In this document: piece by piece, positions 9,925 to 18,711 of the stretch | Numbering within the stretch: position 1 is the stretch's first letter | How the letters are laid out: every line of letters begins with the position of its first letter | Source of the DNA: Vibrio sp. BS-M-Sm-2 | GTDB lineage: Bacteria; Pseudomonadota; Gammaproteobacteria; Enterobacterales; Vibrionaceae | Direction of reading: 5' to 3' | DNA length: 64,000 bases | Assembly: GCF_041504345.1 (NCBI RefSeq) | Contig: NZ_CP167894.1 | Location: 2,232,001 to 2,296,000 of the forward strand | Translations under genes and position numbers: made by a program | The notes under the pieces: model-generated | Database searches by the model: none | Told to the model about the DNA's origin: nothing | What the model saw: the letters and a program-made list of their open reading frames with translations, nothing else

Positions 9925-10917
9925 TTATACTGAACCTTGGATACTTTCATAATACGCAGGTAAGGCTTCTTCTAACCAGAATCGTGGTTTGAGTGTGCTA
10001 CCTGTGATGAACCCAACATGGCCGCCTTTCTGAAACAAGCGATAATCGATGTTATCCGGCAGAACGAACTTAGGAATCACATCATCGGTCATGAAAGGAT
10101 CGTCTTTAGCATGGATGATCTGAGTCGGTAGCTTTATCTTATTGAGCTTAGGAAGAGCTGAGCACTGTGCGTAGTAGTCTTGCGCGTTTTTGAATCCGTG
10201 CAGGGGCGCAGTAACCCGTTCATCAAACTCATACAGCTTGTCGATCTTCTTGATGGATTCAGCCGTGATGCCGAGTTTCTCTTGTAACAGCTTCACCTTT
10301 TTCAAGGCATTCGATTTGAGTGAGTTAAGCAGGTACTTCTTATAGAACTTCGAGAAGCCGCGCTCTATGCGACTTGAACAACAGGCCAAATCAAAAGGTG
10401 CAGAGACTATCGTTGCTGCGGACAACAGTGGGTCATCTGCGTATTCCGCCAAATAGTTCGCCAACATGTTTCCGCCCAAGGAGATGCCAACCGCCACCTT
10501 TGGGTTATTCGGAAACTGAGCGTGCAGGTGTCTTAGGAAAAAGCGCGCATCTTCGACCTCACCTGAATGGTAAGCGCGAGCCAGGCGATTGGGTTTTCCG
10601 CTGCAGCCTCTGAAGTGCATCATTACCGATAACCAACCATCTTTAGCAAATGCATTCATCAGTCCATTGGCGTATGGGCTCTCAAAGCTTCCCTCTAAGC
10701 CATGGAATAGAACGAATATCGGCTTGTTACTTCGAGCATCATTGCTTGGGTTGTCACCGTCTGGTGATTCGCTCCAAGCAAGATCAAGAAAGTCACCATC
10801 GGGAGTTTCTAAGGTTTGCCAGTGAGGATGAAACAGCGCCTGTTTTCTAATAAACCGTGGCACTAAGGTTTGTAAGTGCGGATTAGAGAGACCAGCGGCT
10901 GCGGTAAATATTGTCAT
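9925..10917 (-). CDS. yheT: Alpha/beta hydrolase YheT
   Basis: Hydrolase of the YheT/ABHD (UPF0017) family. It opens with SNPHLQTLVPRF and LPDGDF-like sequence, has a nucleophile elbow GISLGGN, and ends with a catalytic His in KGGHVGF and the Asp in AKDDPFM. The substrate is unknown; esterase or lipase activity is usual for the family. The open frame extends to 11013, but the family N-terminus matches ATG 10917 (MTIFTAAAGLSNPH, 330 residues), so I prefer that start. No strong ribosome binding site distinguishes the two. It is first in the yheT-yheU-prkB group. Confidence 0.88.
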   Translation of the reverse strand: MTIFTAAAGLSNPHLQTLVPRFIRKQALFHPHWQTLETPDGDFLDLAWSESPDGDNPSNDARSNKPIFVLFHGLEGSFESPYANGLMNAFAKDGWLSVMMHFRGCSGKPNRLARAYHSGEVEDARFFLRHLHAQFPNNPKVAVGISLGGNMLANYLAEYADDPLLSAATIVSAPFDLACCSSRIERGFSKFYKKYLLNSLKSNALKKVKLLQEKLGITAESIKKIDKLYEFDERVTAPLHGFKNAQDYYAQCSALPKLNKIKLPTQIIHAKDDPFMTDDVIPKFVLPDNIDYRLFQKGGHVGFITGSTLKPRFWLEEALPAYYESIQGSV

Positions 10918-11192
10918 AAAAACGATCCATGCTTCTTTTATGGGCTTTGATAACGTGTTGAGCTTGTAACGAAACGCCCACGTTTTTATTTGAGCTTGGT
11001 TGATTCTCGGCATAAGCGCAAGGCTTTCTCTTATATGAGATACAAAAACAGGCCATGAGTAACCGGTTGAATAATATCAATGTTAGGTGCGTTAAACACT
11101 TCATTGTGCGTATTAGTCAGCGCATGCACATGAAGAGAGACAGGGCGCAGTTAAGCTTGGATCTTGATTGAATAAAAAGGAAAGAGAATGAG

Positions 11193-11663
11193 CTAGGGTT
11201 GAGGTGCTGGTTCAGAAAAAGCGTCGTAGAGGTTTTCTGCTCCTAATAAACGACAGTACTGAAAAGCGAGCGGTGATTGCTGGTTAGCGTAAAGCTGTAG
11301 GGAGTTTATACAGTCGACGAGATCGGACTGTTGTTGCTTTTCAAGCTGTAACTCAAACTGCAAGGCTTCACGGTATAGTGAGTCGACAACGTGTGCTTTG
11401 AGGTGTTTACGCAACTCTCGATAACTATGAAGCAGGGTTTCAGATCGGCTCAAGCATTGTTGTACCTTGTGCCATTCTTCTTCAGCAAAAGACAATTGCT
11501 GCTCATCAAGCCATTTGAGAAGCAGCAGTAGATTGACGTTGCCGTGGAACTGGTTTTGCAAAGCTAGGCACGCATCCTTTACACCGCGCACACTGTAATA
11601 CTGAAGGCTAAATTGCCATAGTCGTTCCAGTGTTAGTGATATTGGGGCGTGCTCTGGGCTCAT
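11193..11663 (-). CDS. TIGR02444 (DUF2390) family protein
   Basis: 156-residue, largely helical protein with LWQFSLQYYSVRGVKDACLALQ near its N-terminus, characteristic of the TIGR02444 family, which has no known function. Its ATG overlaps the yheS stop by 3 bases (ATGA arrangement), implying translational coupling to the ABC-F protein. No signal peptide or membrane helix is apparent. Confidence 0.82.
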   Translation of the reverse strand: MSPEHAPISLTLERLWQFSLQYYSVRGVKDACLALQNQFHGNVNLLLLLKWLDEQQLSFAEEEWHKVQQCLSRSETLLHSYRELRKHLKAHVVDSLYREALQFELQLEKQQQSDLVDCINSLQLYANQQSPLAFQYCRLLGAENLYDAFSEPAPQP

Positions 11664-13582
11664 AAGCTATCCATATCCTGTTCCATCTGCTCAAGCTCTT
11701 CTTGAGTGGACATCCAATCCATTTCAACTTCTTCTAGCTGTGACTTACTGCTCGCTTGGAGAGCGAGTACTTTATTCAGTTTAGCCTTATTTTCAGCTTC
11801 ATACAGTGAAGTGTCGGATAATTCTTGCTCAGCTTCTTCGAGAGATAGCGTTAACTTATCCATCTGCTTTTCAAATTGAGTGAGCTTTTTACGTAGTGGT
11901 GCCGTCAGTTTACGGAACTCGGCTTCTTTACGTTTTTGCTCTTTTTTCGCTGCTGCACTGTTGGCACCGTCTTTTGCTGGTGCCAATGCTTGTGCTTCTT
12001 TGCGCTCAACTTTCTGCTGTTCGGTCAGCCACTTGTAGTAATCGCTAAGGTCGCCATCAAACGGTGCCACTTGACGGTCGTGTACCAAATACAAGTCATC
12101 GGTAGTTGCACGCAGTAGGTAACGGTCGTGCGATACGATAACCATTGCGCCTTCAAACGTCTGCAGGGCAAAAGTCAGCGCTTGACGCATGTCGAGATCC
12201 AAGTGGTTGGTTGGTTCATCGAGTAGCAACAGGTTAGGTTTTTGCCATACCAGCAGTGCCAATACCAAACGTGCTTTTTCACCACCTGAGAATGGTGCCA
12301 CTTTATCCAGTGCTTTTTCACCTTGGAAGCCAAAGCTACCTAAGTAATCACGCAGTTGCTGCTCGGTGTGTTTTGGGGCAATCTGCATCATGTGTTGTAG
12401 CGGTGTTTCTTCAGGGTGCAGGGTTTCTAATTGGTGCTGTGCAAAGTAACCAATCTTAACGCCTTGAGAATAGCTCAGTTCACCGCCTTGCTGTTTCAGT
12501 TCGCCAGAAAGCAGTTTAATCAATGTTGATTTACCTGCACCATTTCGACCAAGTAGACCAATACGGCTGCCTGGTACTAGATTCAAGCGAATCTTTTCTA
12601 GAATCAGATTGTCATCGTAGCCTGCAGATACTTCGTCCATCATCATGATTGGGTTTGGTAGTGCGTCTGGTTCTCTGAACTCAAAGCTGAATGGGTTATC
12701 AAACTGAGCAGGTAGCACTTGTTCCATTTTCTCTAGTGCTTTAATACGGCTTTGCGCTTGGCGAGCCTTTGATGCTTTGTAACGGAAACGGTCAATGTAG
12801 CTCTGCATGTGAGACATCTGCTTCTGCTGCTTTTGGTACATTGCTTGTTGCAGAATCAGCTTTTGCGCTCGCTGGTTTTCGAACGATGAGTAGTTACCCG
12901 TGTATTCATTGAGCTGTTGATTTTCAACATGCACGATGCGGTTGACGATAGGGTCTAAGAAGTCTCTATCGTGCGAGATAAGTACTAGCGTGCCAGGGTA
13001 GCTTTGTAACCAACGCTCTAGCCACATTACTGCGTCTAAGTCCAAGTGGTTGGTTGGTTCATCGAGTAGCAGTAGGTCACTGCGACACAGTAGAGCTTGC
13101 GCTAGGTTCAAACGCATGCGCCAACCACCTGAGAATTGAGTCAGGTTCCATGCCATTTGTTCTTGGCTAAAGCCTAAGCCGTCCAGTAACTCCGCAGCTC
13201 GCGCTTTGATGCTGTAACCACCTATGGTCTCAATCTTGCCGTGAATTTCTGCTACCAAGGTGCCGTTGTCGGCTTGTTCAGCTTTCTCTAGTTGATCTTC
13301 AAGGCCACGATATTCGCGGTCGCCATCAATCACGTATTCAATTGCTGTTCTTTCTAATGCTGGTGTTTCTTGGGCAACCCAAGCCATTTCCCAATGGGCA
13401 GGTTTGCTGAATGAGCCTGCATCAATAGACAGTTCGTCCTTAATTAAGGCGAATAGCGTAGATTTACCACAGCCGTTTTTACCAACCAAACCGATCTTGT
13501 CGCCGGGGTGAAAAGTCGCAGATGCTTGGTCGAGGAGTGGCTTACCGCCGCGTAGCAATTGAATATCAGAGAAAGTAATCAT
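11660..13582 (-). CDS. yheS: ABC-F family ATPase YheS
   Basis: 640-residue soluble protein with two ABC ATPase modules and no membrane domain. The Walker A motifs are GKNGCGKS and GRNGAGKS, the signatures are FSGGWRMRL and FSGGEKARL, each module has a LLLLDEPTNHLDL Walker B, and a charged linker lies between them. The C-terminal 100 residues form a coiled coil. ABC-F proteins act on ribosomes to resolve stalled or blocked translation. I start at ATG 13582 (MITFSDIQLLRGGKPLL); the frame open to 13663 would add 27 residues the family lacks. It is divergent from kefG and coupled to the downstream TIGR02444 gene. Confidence 0.93.
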   Translation of the reverse strand: MITFSDIQLLRGGKPLLDQASATFHPGDKIGLVGKNGCGKSTLFALIKDELSIDAGSFSKPAHWEMAWVAQETPALERTAIEYVIDGDREYRGLEDQLEKAEQADNGTLVAEIHGKIETIGGYSIKARAAELLDGLGFSQEQMAWNLTQFSGGWRMRLNLAQALLCRSDLLLLDEPTNHLDLDAVMWLERWLQSYPGTLVLISHDRDFLDPIVNRIVHVENQQLNEYTGNYSSFENQRAQKLILQQAMYQKQQKQMSHMQSYIDRFRYKASKARQAQSRIKALEKMEQVLPAQFDNPFSFEFREPDALPNPIMMMDEVSAGYDDNLILEKIRLNLVPGSRIGLLGRNGAGKSTLIKLLSGELKQQGGELSYSQGVKIGYFAQHQLETLHPEETPLQHMMQIAPKHTEQQLRDYLGSFGFQGEKALDKVAPFSGGEKARLVLALLVWQKPNLLLLDEPTNHLDLDMRQALTFALQTFEGAMVIVSHDRYLLRATTDDLYLVHDRQVAPFDGDLSDYYKWLTEQQKVERKEAQALAPAKDGANSAAAKKEQKRKEAEFRKLTAPLRKKLTQFEKQMDKLTLSLEEAEQELSDTSLYEAENKAKLNKVLALQASSKSQLEEVEMDWMSTQEELEQMEQDMDSL

Positions 13583-13756
13583 AATTGAAGTAGCATAGAA
13601 ATTAGAGGTGAACAGACGCCTGCATAGTAGGCTGAAACCAGATAAAAGTCGATCACAATGCAATTTGCGTTATGATGCCAATAACATATTAATAACTTTT
13701 GCTTAAATTCTTGTGGCCTTGCCACCGTTTAGCTTTCAAAGGAATGTTTCAAAGGA

Positions 13757-14341
13757 ATGAGTAATACTCCCTCGACAGACAAACCCGTGCCAAAGGTGCT
13801 GGTCATCTATGCGCACCCAGAGCCGCAAACCTCTATCGCTAACCAGATCATGGTTAAAAAGATAGAGTCACTTGGGAATGTCAAAATTCACGATCTCTAC
13901 GCCATCTATCCGGACTTCTTTATTGATGTGCCTTCCGAGCATGAATTGCTGCTTGAATATGATGTGATTGTGTTCCAACACCCTTTGTTTATGTATTCAT
14001 GTCCTTCATTGTTGAAAGAGTGGTTTGATCGCGTGTTAGGTAAGGGTTTTGCATTTGGTGAGCAAAGCGCACTTAAGGGCAAATACTGGCGCAGTGTGAT
14101 TACTACTGGTGGTAAAGAAGAGGCGTTTGGTGCCGCAGGCTATAATAAATATCCATTACAAGAGATTTTGCAACCATTCGAGCTAACCGCGGCTTTGTGT
14201 CAGATGAATTGGATATCCCCTTTGGTTTTACACTGGGCACGTAATGTCACCGATATGACGCGTTACCAACACGCAGAAGCGTATCGAAATTGGTTGCGAG
14301 ACCCGCTACAAGATATAGGAGCAGATGATGGCTCTGACTAA
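13757..14341 (+). CDS. kefG: KefG-like NAD(P)H oxidoreductase, KefB ancillary subunit
   Basis: 194-residue flavodoxin-fold quinone reductase of the KefF/KefG/MdaB family, with VIYAHPEPQTS at the FMN site and FQHPLFMYSCPSLLKEWFDRVL. KefG is needed for full activity of the KefB potassium efflux system against electrophile stress. A good AAAGGA ribosome binding site precedes ATG 13757. The gene overlaps kefB by 14 bases, matching the kefG-kefB-yheV order of E. coli. Confidence 0.93.
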   Translation: MSNTPSTDKPVPKVLVIYAHPEPQTSIANQIMVKKIESLGNVKIHDLYAIYPDFFIDVPSEHELLLEYDVIVFQHPLFMYSCPSLLKEWFDRVLGKGFAFGEQSALKGKYWRSVITTGGKEEAFGAAGYNKYPLQEILQPFELTAALCQMNWISPLVLHWARNVTDMTRYQHAEAYRNWLRDPLQDIGADDGSD

Positions 14342-16124
14342 TGATTTTCTACAAAGTAGCGTTATATTTTTAGCGGCTGCTGTGGTTGCGGTTCCTATTG
14401 CGCAGCGAGCTGGCTTGGGGTCAGTACTCGGTTACTTATTAGCTGGTGTAGCGATTGGCCCGTGGGGACTTGGCTTAATCAGTGACGTAGAGGCGATTCT
14501 GCACTTCTCCGAATTCGGGGTGGTACTGCTGCTCTTTCTGATTGGCTTAGAACTTAACCCCAAAAAACTGTGGCAGATGCGAGCCCCCATCCTCGGGTTA
14601 GGTGGCGCGCAAGTGCTGATTACCACTCTGATCATCACCGCTATCGCCTGTATGTTCGGTTTAACTTGGCAAACGAGTCTAGTAATAGGTATGGGCTTAG
14701 CACTGTCTTCGACCGCGATTGCCTTGCGTGTTATTGAAGAGCGAGAACTTGGTGGCAAAGAAGCAGGTCAGTCAGGCTTTGCAGTACTACTTTTTCAAGA
14801 TATCGCTGTTATACCAATGCTAGCTATGCTGCCTCTGCTTGCGGGGAATACCGGCGGCAGCTGGGCTGACATGCTTTGGATGCTGGGTGGCGTGATTGGT
14901 TTACTGGTCGGTGGCCATTTCTTGTTGAGACCGCTATTCCGATACGTAGTAATGAGTGGCGTACGTGAATTGTTCACCGTCGCAGCGCTGTTATTGGTAA
15001 TTGGTATTGCCGTAATCATGCAACAGATAGGCTTGTCGATGGCATTGGGTACTTTCCTAGCAGGCGTACTTCTGGCTGAAAGTGAATATCGACATGAGCT
15101 TGAAATCGCCATCGACCCATTCAAAGGGTTATTGCTTGGTTTGTTCTTTATTTCTGTGGGGATGGCGGTGAACTTAGGTTTACTCGCTGAAAGCCCATTC
15201 GCGATACTGATTGCCGTTTCTGCATTGGTCGTATTGAAAGGCTTAGTGCTGTATGCGCTGGCTCGAATCTTTGGTACTCAGCCCAAAGCCCGTAGCCGAA
15301 TGGCGATGATTCTCAGCCAAGGTGGTGAGTTCGCTTTCGTTATTTTTACCGCGGCGAGTGCGCAGGGCATATTAAGTGGCGAACAAGTGTCGTTCTTATT
15401 GGTGGTTGTGAGCCTTTCAATGGTAACCACGCCATTGATGCTCAAGCTGCAAGACCGATTCTTTGCTCGTCAACTTAATCAAATCAGTGAGAACGCAATG
15501 TCTTCGGATGTTGTCGATCGCAGCCCTCGAGTGATCATTGCAGGCTTTGGTCGTTTTGGTCAGATCATTGGCCGCTTGATGTACGCCAACAAGATTCGCA
15601 TCACCGTTCTTGAAAGTGATGCCAGCCAAATACACATCCTTAGAAAGTTCGGCTACAAGGTATTCTACGGTGACTCGACTCACCTTGAACTATTACGAGC
15701 TGCGGGAGCTGATAAGGCAGAGGCCATTGTGTTGTGTACTGACTCTCCCGATGAAATAATGAAAACCGTTGATCTATGTAAGCAGCACTTCCCACGTTTA
15801 AAGATCTTAGCGCGTGCCCGAAGTCGTGTTGAAGCGTATCAATTACTTAACCACGGTGTGAGTAACTACTCTCGTGAAACCTTCCTTGGGGCACTGGATT
15901 TAGGCCGTCAAACATTGACTGAACTTGGCATGCATCCATATAAAGCGAAGCGAGCAGAAGCACACTTTAGAAAGTTGGATAATGGTATGCTGAAAGAGTT
16001 ACTGCCTCAGCATAACGAAGATGCTGAGTTAGCCCAAAGAGCGAAAGAGGCTCGTAAAGAACTTGAAGAGATCTTTGGACATGAGATGGAAAACGATCAC
16101 CAATCTCGAAACTATTGGCAGTAG
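14328..16124 (+). CDS. kefB: Glutathione-regulated K+/H+ antiporter KefB
   Basis: 598-residue CPA2 antiporter. The N-terminal part has about 12–13 membrane helices with the LGYLLAGVAIGPWGLG and LFLIGLELNP motifs and the ion-binding FQD in LLFQDIAVIP. The C-terminal RCK/TrkA-N domain starts near residue 400 (VIIAGFGRFGQIIGRLMYAN, a Rossmann nucleotide or glutathione site). It expels K+ and acidifies the cytoplasm when glutathione adducts form. Two ATGs are possible (14325, 14328); spacing from AGGAG favours 14328. It overlaps kefG, its ancillary subunit. Confidence 0.95.
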   Translation: MALTNDFLQSSVIFLAAAVVAVPIAQRAGLGSVLGYLLAGVAIGPWGLGLISDVEAILHFSEFGVVLLLFLIGLELNPKKLWQMRAPILGLGGAQVLITTLIITAIACMFGLTWQTSLVIGMGLALSSTAIALRVIEERELGGKEAGQSGFAVLLFQDIAVIPMLAMLPLLAGNTGGSWADMLWMLGGVIGLLVGGHFLLRPLFRYVVMSGVRELFTVAALLLVIGIAVIMQQIGLSMALGTFLAGVLLAESEYRHELEIAIDPFKGLLLGLFFISVGMAVNLGLLAESPFAILIAVSALVVLKGLVLYALARIFGTQPKARSRMAMILSQGGEFAFVIFTAASAQGILSGEQVSFLLVVVSLSMVTTPLMLKLQDRFFARQLNQISENAMSSDVVDRSPRVIIAGFGRFGQIIGRLMYANKIRITVLESDASQIHILRKFGYKVFYGDSTHLELLRAAGADKAEAIVLCTDSPDEIMKTVDLCKQHFPRLKILARARSRVEAYQLLNHGVSNYSRETFLGALDLGRQTLTELGMHPYKAKRAEAHFRKLDNGMLKELLPQHNEDAELAQRAKEARKELEEIFGHEMENDHQSRNYWQ

Positions 16125-16281
16125 CTCGAATTGAGAGCTAATAGCTTGAGTTTAGAGATAGAGCTTGAGCTTAGAAATAATAGTCTAGAGAACCAATCTA
16201 ATAATAAACGTGGTCTCTGCTTTTTCTTAAATAGATCTAGAGTAGAAGAACTGCGGATCCAGAGTAGTAAAGGATATCAAC

Positions 16282-16482
16282 GTGAAACAGAAAAAACGCT
16301 TTATCGCAGGGGCAAGCTGCCCAAGTTGTAGTACTCAAGACACACTCCGTTGGTGGATTGAAAATAATATAGAGCTGGTGGAATGTGTCGATTGTGACTT
16401 CACAGAACAGCGTAAACCGAAAACTGTAGAGAAATCTGAACACGCGAATCAAGAAATGATCGGTATTTTTAAGCCAGAATGA
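16282..16482 (+). CDS. yheV: YheV family putative zinc-binding protein
   Basis: 66-residue protein starting at GTG after an AAAGGA site. It has two CxxC pairs (CPSC near residue 15 and CVDC near 36), likely binding one metal, and ends in GIFKPE like E. coli YheV (DUF2387). Function unknown. It follows kefB after 157 bases of low-complexity AG/CT-rich sequence and precedes slyD, the conserved order. Confidence 0.88.
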   Translation: MKQKKRFIAGASCPSCSTQDTLRWWIENNIELVECVDCDFTEQRKPKTVEKSEHANQEMIGIFKPE

Positions 16483-16510
16483 TTGAGTTTCGTCAATTGA
16501 TCCCCATAAT
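16483..16510 (+). promoter_or_regulatory. Candidate sigma-70 promoter of slyD
   Basis: TTGAGT (16483–16488) and CATAAT (16505–16510) are separated by 16 bases, immediately after the yheV stop and 67 bases before slyD. Reasonable matches to -35 and -10, not proven. Confidence 0.4.
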
Positions 16511-16576
16511 ATCCGGGTACAGAATTTTTCCTAAGCTCAACTGTTCGAGCTTAGTCCAAACCTCCTTGGAGCTCTC

Positions 16577-17167
16577 ATGAAAATTGAAAAGAACGTAGTA
16601 GTTAGTGTTGCATATCAAGTGAAACTTGAAGATGGCGTAGTAGTTGACCAATCAACTGCAGAAGCTCCACTAGATTACCTTCACGGTCACAACAACCTAA
16701 TTACAGGTCTTGAAAAAGAGCTTGAAGGCAAAGTAGCTGGCGACAAGTTCTCTGCAACTGTTACTCCAGAAGACGCTTACGGCGAGCACAACGACGCACT
16801 AGTTCAACGTGTTCCTGCTGACGTATTCCAAGGTGTGGAGCAAATCGAAGTTGGCATGCGTTTCCTTGCGGATACTGATCAAGGTCCAATCCCAGTTGAA
16901 GTTACTGAAGTAGATGGCGACGAAGTTGTTGTTGATGGTAACCACATGCTAGCTGGCCAAACTCTAACGTTTGACGTTGAAGTTGTAGCGGTCCGTGAAG
17001 CGACTGAAGAAGAAGTTCAACACGGTCACGTACACCAAGAAGGCGGCTGTGGCGGTCACGACCACGATCATGACCACGAAGGCGGTTGCTGTGGTGGCGA
17101 AGGCCATGACCACGGTGAAGAGAAGAAAGACGGCTGCTGCGGCGGTGGTAGCTGTGGTTCTCACTAA
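16577..17167 (+). CDS. slyD: FKBP-type peptidyl-prolyl isomerase SlyD
   Basis: 196-residue cytoplasmic prolyl isomerase, chaperone and nickel metallochaperone. The FKBP half starts MKIEKNVVVSVAYQVKLEDG and contains the insert-in-flap region (EDAYGEHNDALVQRV). The last 55 residues are a His/Cys/Gly-rich tail with repeated HDHDH and CCGG groups that binds Ni2+ and Zn2+ and serves hydrogenase or urease maturation in relatives. The ribosome binding site CTTGGAG is strong, and a rho-independent terminator follows at 17202. Confidence 0.96.
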   Translation: MKIEKNVVVSVAYQVKLEDGVVVDQSTAEAPLDYLHGHNNLITGLEKELEGKVAGDKFSATVTPEDAYGEHNDALVQRVPADVFQGVEQIEVGMRFLADTDQGPIPVEVTEVDGDEVVVDGNHMLAGQTLTFDVEVVAVREATEEEVQHGHVHQEGGCGGHDHDHDHEGGCCGGEGHDHGEEKKDGCCGGGSCGSH

Positions 17168-17201
17168 TACCGAATTAACGGTTTAGTCTAAGAATCTTGA
17201 A

Positions 17202-17220
17202 AGCCTCCCTTGTGGAGGCT
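17202..17220 (+). terminator. Rho-independent terminator of slyD
   Basis: Seven-base arms AGCCTCC (17202–17208) and GGAGGCT (17214–17220) with a 5-base loop run into TTTT. Confidence 0.82.
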
Positions 17221-17367
17221 TTTTGCGTTTAGGAGTCTAGCTTTTTGGCCTCGCTTTTATCTACCCGGCAAGCATTCGCAAAAGTTTGGTTTTCGCTATC
17301 AGACATAGAATCATGGATGTGGTATTGATAGCACAATATTATAAGACGACGTCAATGGAGAGTTTGT

Positions 17368-18333
17368 ATGTCACAGCCTTTTTCAATTGCCATTCATGGT
17401 GGTGCAGGAACCATCTTGCGAGAGCAAATGAGCGATGAATTAAAAGCGGGTATTACCGAGGCTTTGGAAAAATCGGTTTTGGCTGGTTATCAAATATTGC
17501 AAGCGGGTGGTGATGCTCTGGATGCGGTGGTTGCGTCAGTCAAGGTGATGGAAGACAGCTCGCATTTTAATGCAGGCAAAGGCTCGGTTTTAACTCACGA
17601 TGAATTTGTTGAGATGGATGCCTCTGTGATGCATGGCAGCGAAATGGATGCGGGTGCCATTGCGGGAGTTCGCCATATCAAAAACCCGATTGAGCTTGCG
17701 CGTGATGTGATGCTGAAAAGCGACCATGTGTTGCTGATTGGTGAAGGTGCCGAGAAGTTTGCGTTTGAGCATGACTACACCTTTACTGAGCAAGATTACT
17801 TCTTTACTGAGCGCCGCTATGACCAACTTCAGTCGATGAAAGAGAAAGGCATCTTTGCTCTGTCTGAAGCGAAATACGACGAACAACAAGTTCAGAAATA
17901 TCCAGATGATAAAAAGTACGGCACGGTGGGAGCTGTTGCATTAGACCAAGCGGGCAATTTAGCGGCGGCCACTAGTACCGGTGGCGTGACCAATAAGAAA
18001 TACGGTCGTGTGGGTGACTCTCCGATTATTGGTGCAGGAACCATCGCTGAAAATGGCAACGTTGCCGTTTCAACAACCGGGATGGGCGAGTTCTTCCTAC
18101 GTAAGATGGTCGCCAGTGATGTGGCAGCACGAATGCGTTATCTAAAAGAAGATGTGCATACGGCTTGTGAAACCATCATTCAAGGTGAATTAAAAACCAT
18201 GGGCGGTGAAGGCGGTTTGATTGCGGTTGATGGGCAAGGTGATATTCATTTTGGTATGAACAGCTCTGGGATGTATCGTGCAAGTGTTGATACCGAAGGC
18301 AGAGTGGAAGTTAAAATCTATGCTGATGATTAA
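17368..18333 (+). CDS. iaaA: Isoaspartyl peptidase / plant-type L-asparaginase
   Basis: 321-residue Ntn hydrolase that cleaves isoaspartyl dipeptides and asparagine after self-processing. The N-terminal HGGAGTI and FNAGKGSVL motifs are typical of the alpha subunit. The processing site is KKYGTVGAVALD, where Thr186 becomes the N-terminal nucleophile of the beta subunit, followed by TSTGGVTNKKYGRVGDSPI. No signal peptide, so cytoplasmic. Ribosome binding site GGAG at 17357. It is monocistronic, between slyD and a strong bidirectional terminator. Substrate preference cannot be told from sequence alone. Confidence 0.92.
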   Translation: MSQPFSIAIHGGAGTILREQMSDELKAGITEALEKSVLAGYQILQAGGDALDAVVASVKVMEDSSHFNAGKGSVLTHDEFVEMDASVMHGSEMDAGAIAGVRHIKNPIELARDVMLKSDHVLLIGEGAEKFAFEHDYTFTEQDYFFTERRYDQLQSMKEKGIFALSEAKYDEQQVQKYPDDKKYGTVGAVALDQAGNLAAATSTGGVTNKKYGRVGDSPIIGAGTIAENGNVAVSTTGMGEFFLRKMVASDVAARMRYLKEDVHTACETIIQGELKTMGGEGGLIAVDGQGDIHFGMNSSGMYRASVDTEGRVEVKIYADD

Positions 18334-18387
18334 GTGTGTATCGGCTTAATTTAACGTTAGCTTATACTTCACACATACTTAATACAC

Positions 18388-18420
18388 AAAAGGGCGACAG
18401 ATGATATCTGTCGCCCTTTT
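18388..18420. terminator. Strong bidirectional terminator between iaaA and slyX
   Basis: A perfect 15-base-pair inverted repeat (18388–18402 with 18406–18420), with A-run and T-run ends, lies between convergent genes. Confidence 0.92.
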
Positions 18421-18478
18421 ATTTTAAGATTTCTAACGATATGCGTAGTTAGAACCAGCTCGTTATTTTGAACTGCAC

Positions 18479-18706
18479 TTAATAATGTGGAGGTGGCGTC
18501 TCTTCTGATGCGTCAGCTAGATTAGAGCCATCCATATTCTTCACTTTGCCGACCACGAACTTCATCTGGTCTTGCATTCTCGTGATCAACATCTGTTGTT
18601 GGCTAAGTGCTTCATTGAGTTCTTCAATGGTCTGTTCTTGGAAAGCTAATTGACACTCTAGGTCATTTACGCGGCTTTCTAGTTGTTCAACTCGCTTTTC
18701 TGTCAT
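18479..18706 (-). CDS. slyX: SlyX coiled-coil protein
   Basis: 75 residues from ATG 18706 (MTEKRVEQLESRV), almost entirely heptad-repeat coiled coil, ending in the invariant ETPPPHY of the SlyX family. Function unknown. The frame extends to 18727, but that would overlap the upstream lipoprotein gene; starting at 18706 leaves a 5-base gap and suggests co-transcription with it. Confidence 0.92.
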   Translation of the reverse strand: MTEKRVEQLESRVNDLECQLAFQEQTIEELNEALSQQQMLITRMQDQMKFVVGKVKNMDGSNLADASEETPPPHY

Positions 18707-18711
18707 CGTTC

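Noticed and set aside
16131..16331. 66-residue open frame between kefB and yheV
   Set aside because: Low-complexity AG/CT-rich DNA, no ribosome binding site, no protein character, and it overlaps the well-supported yheV.
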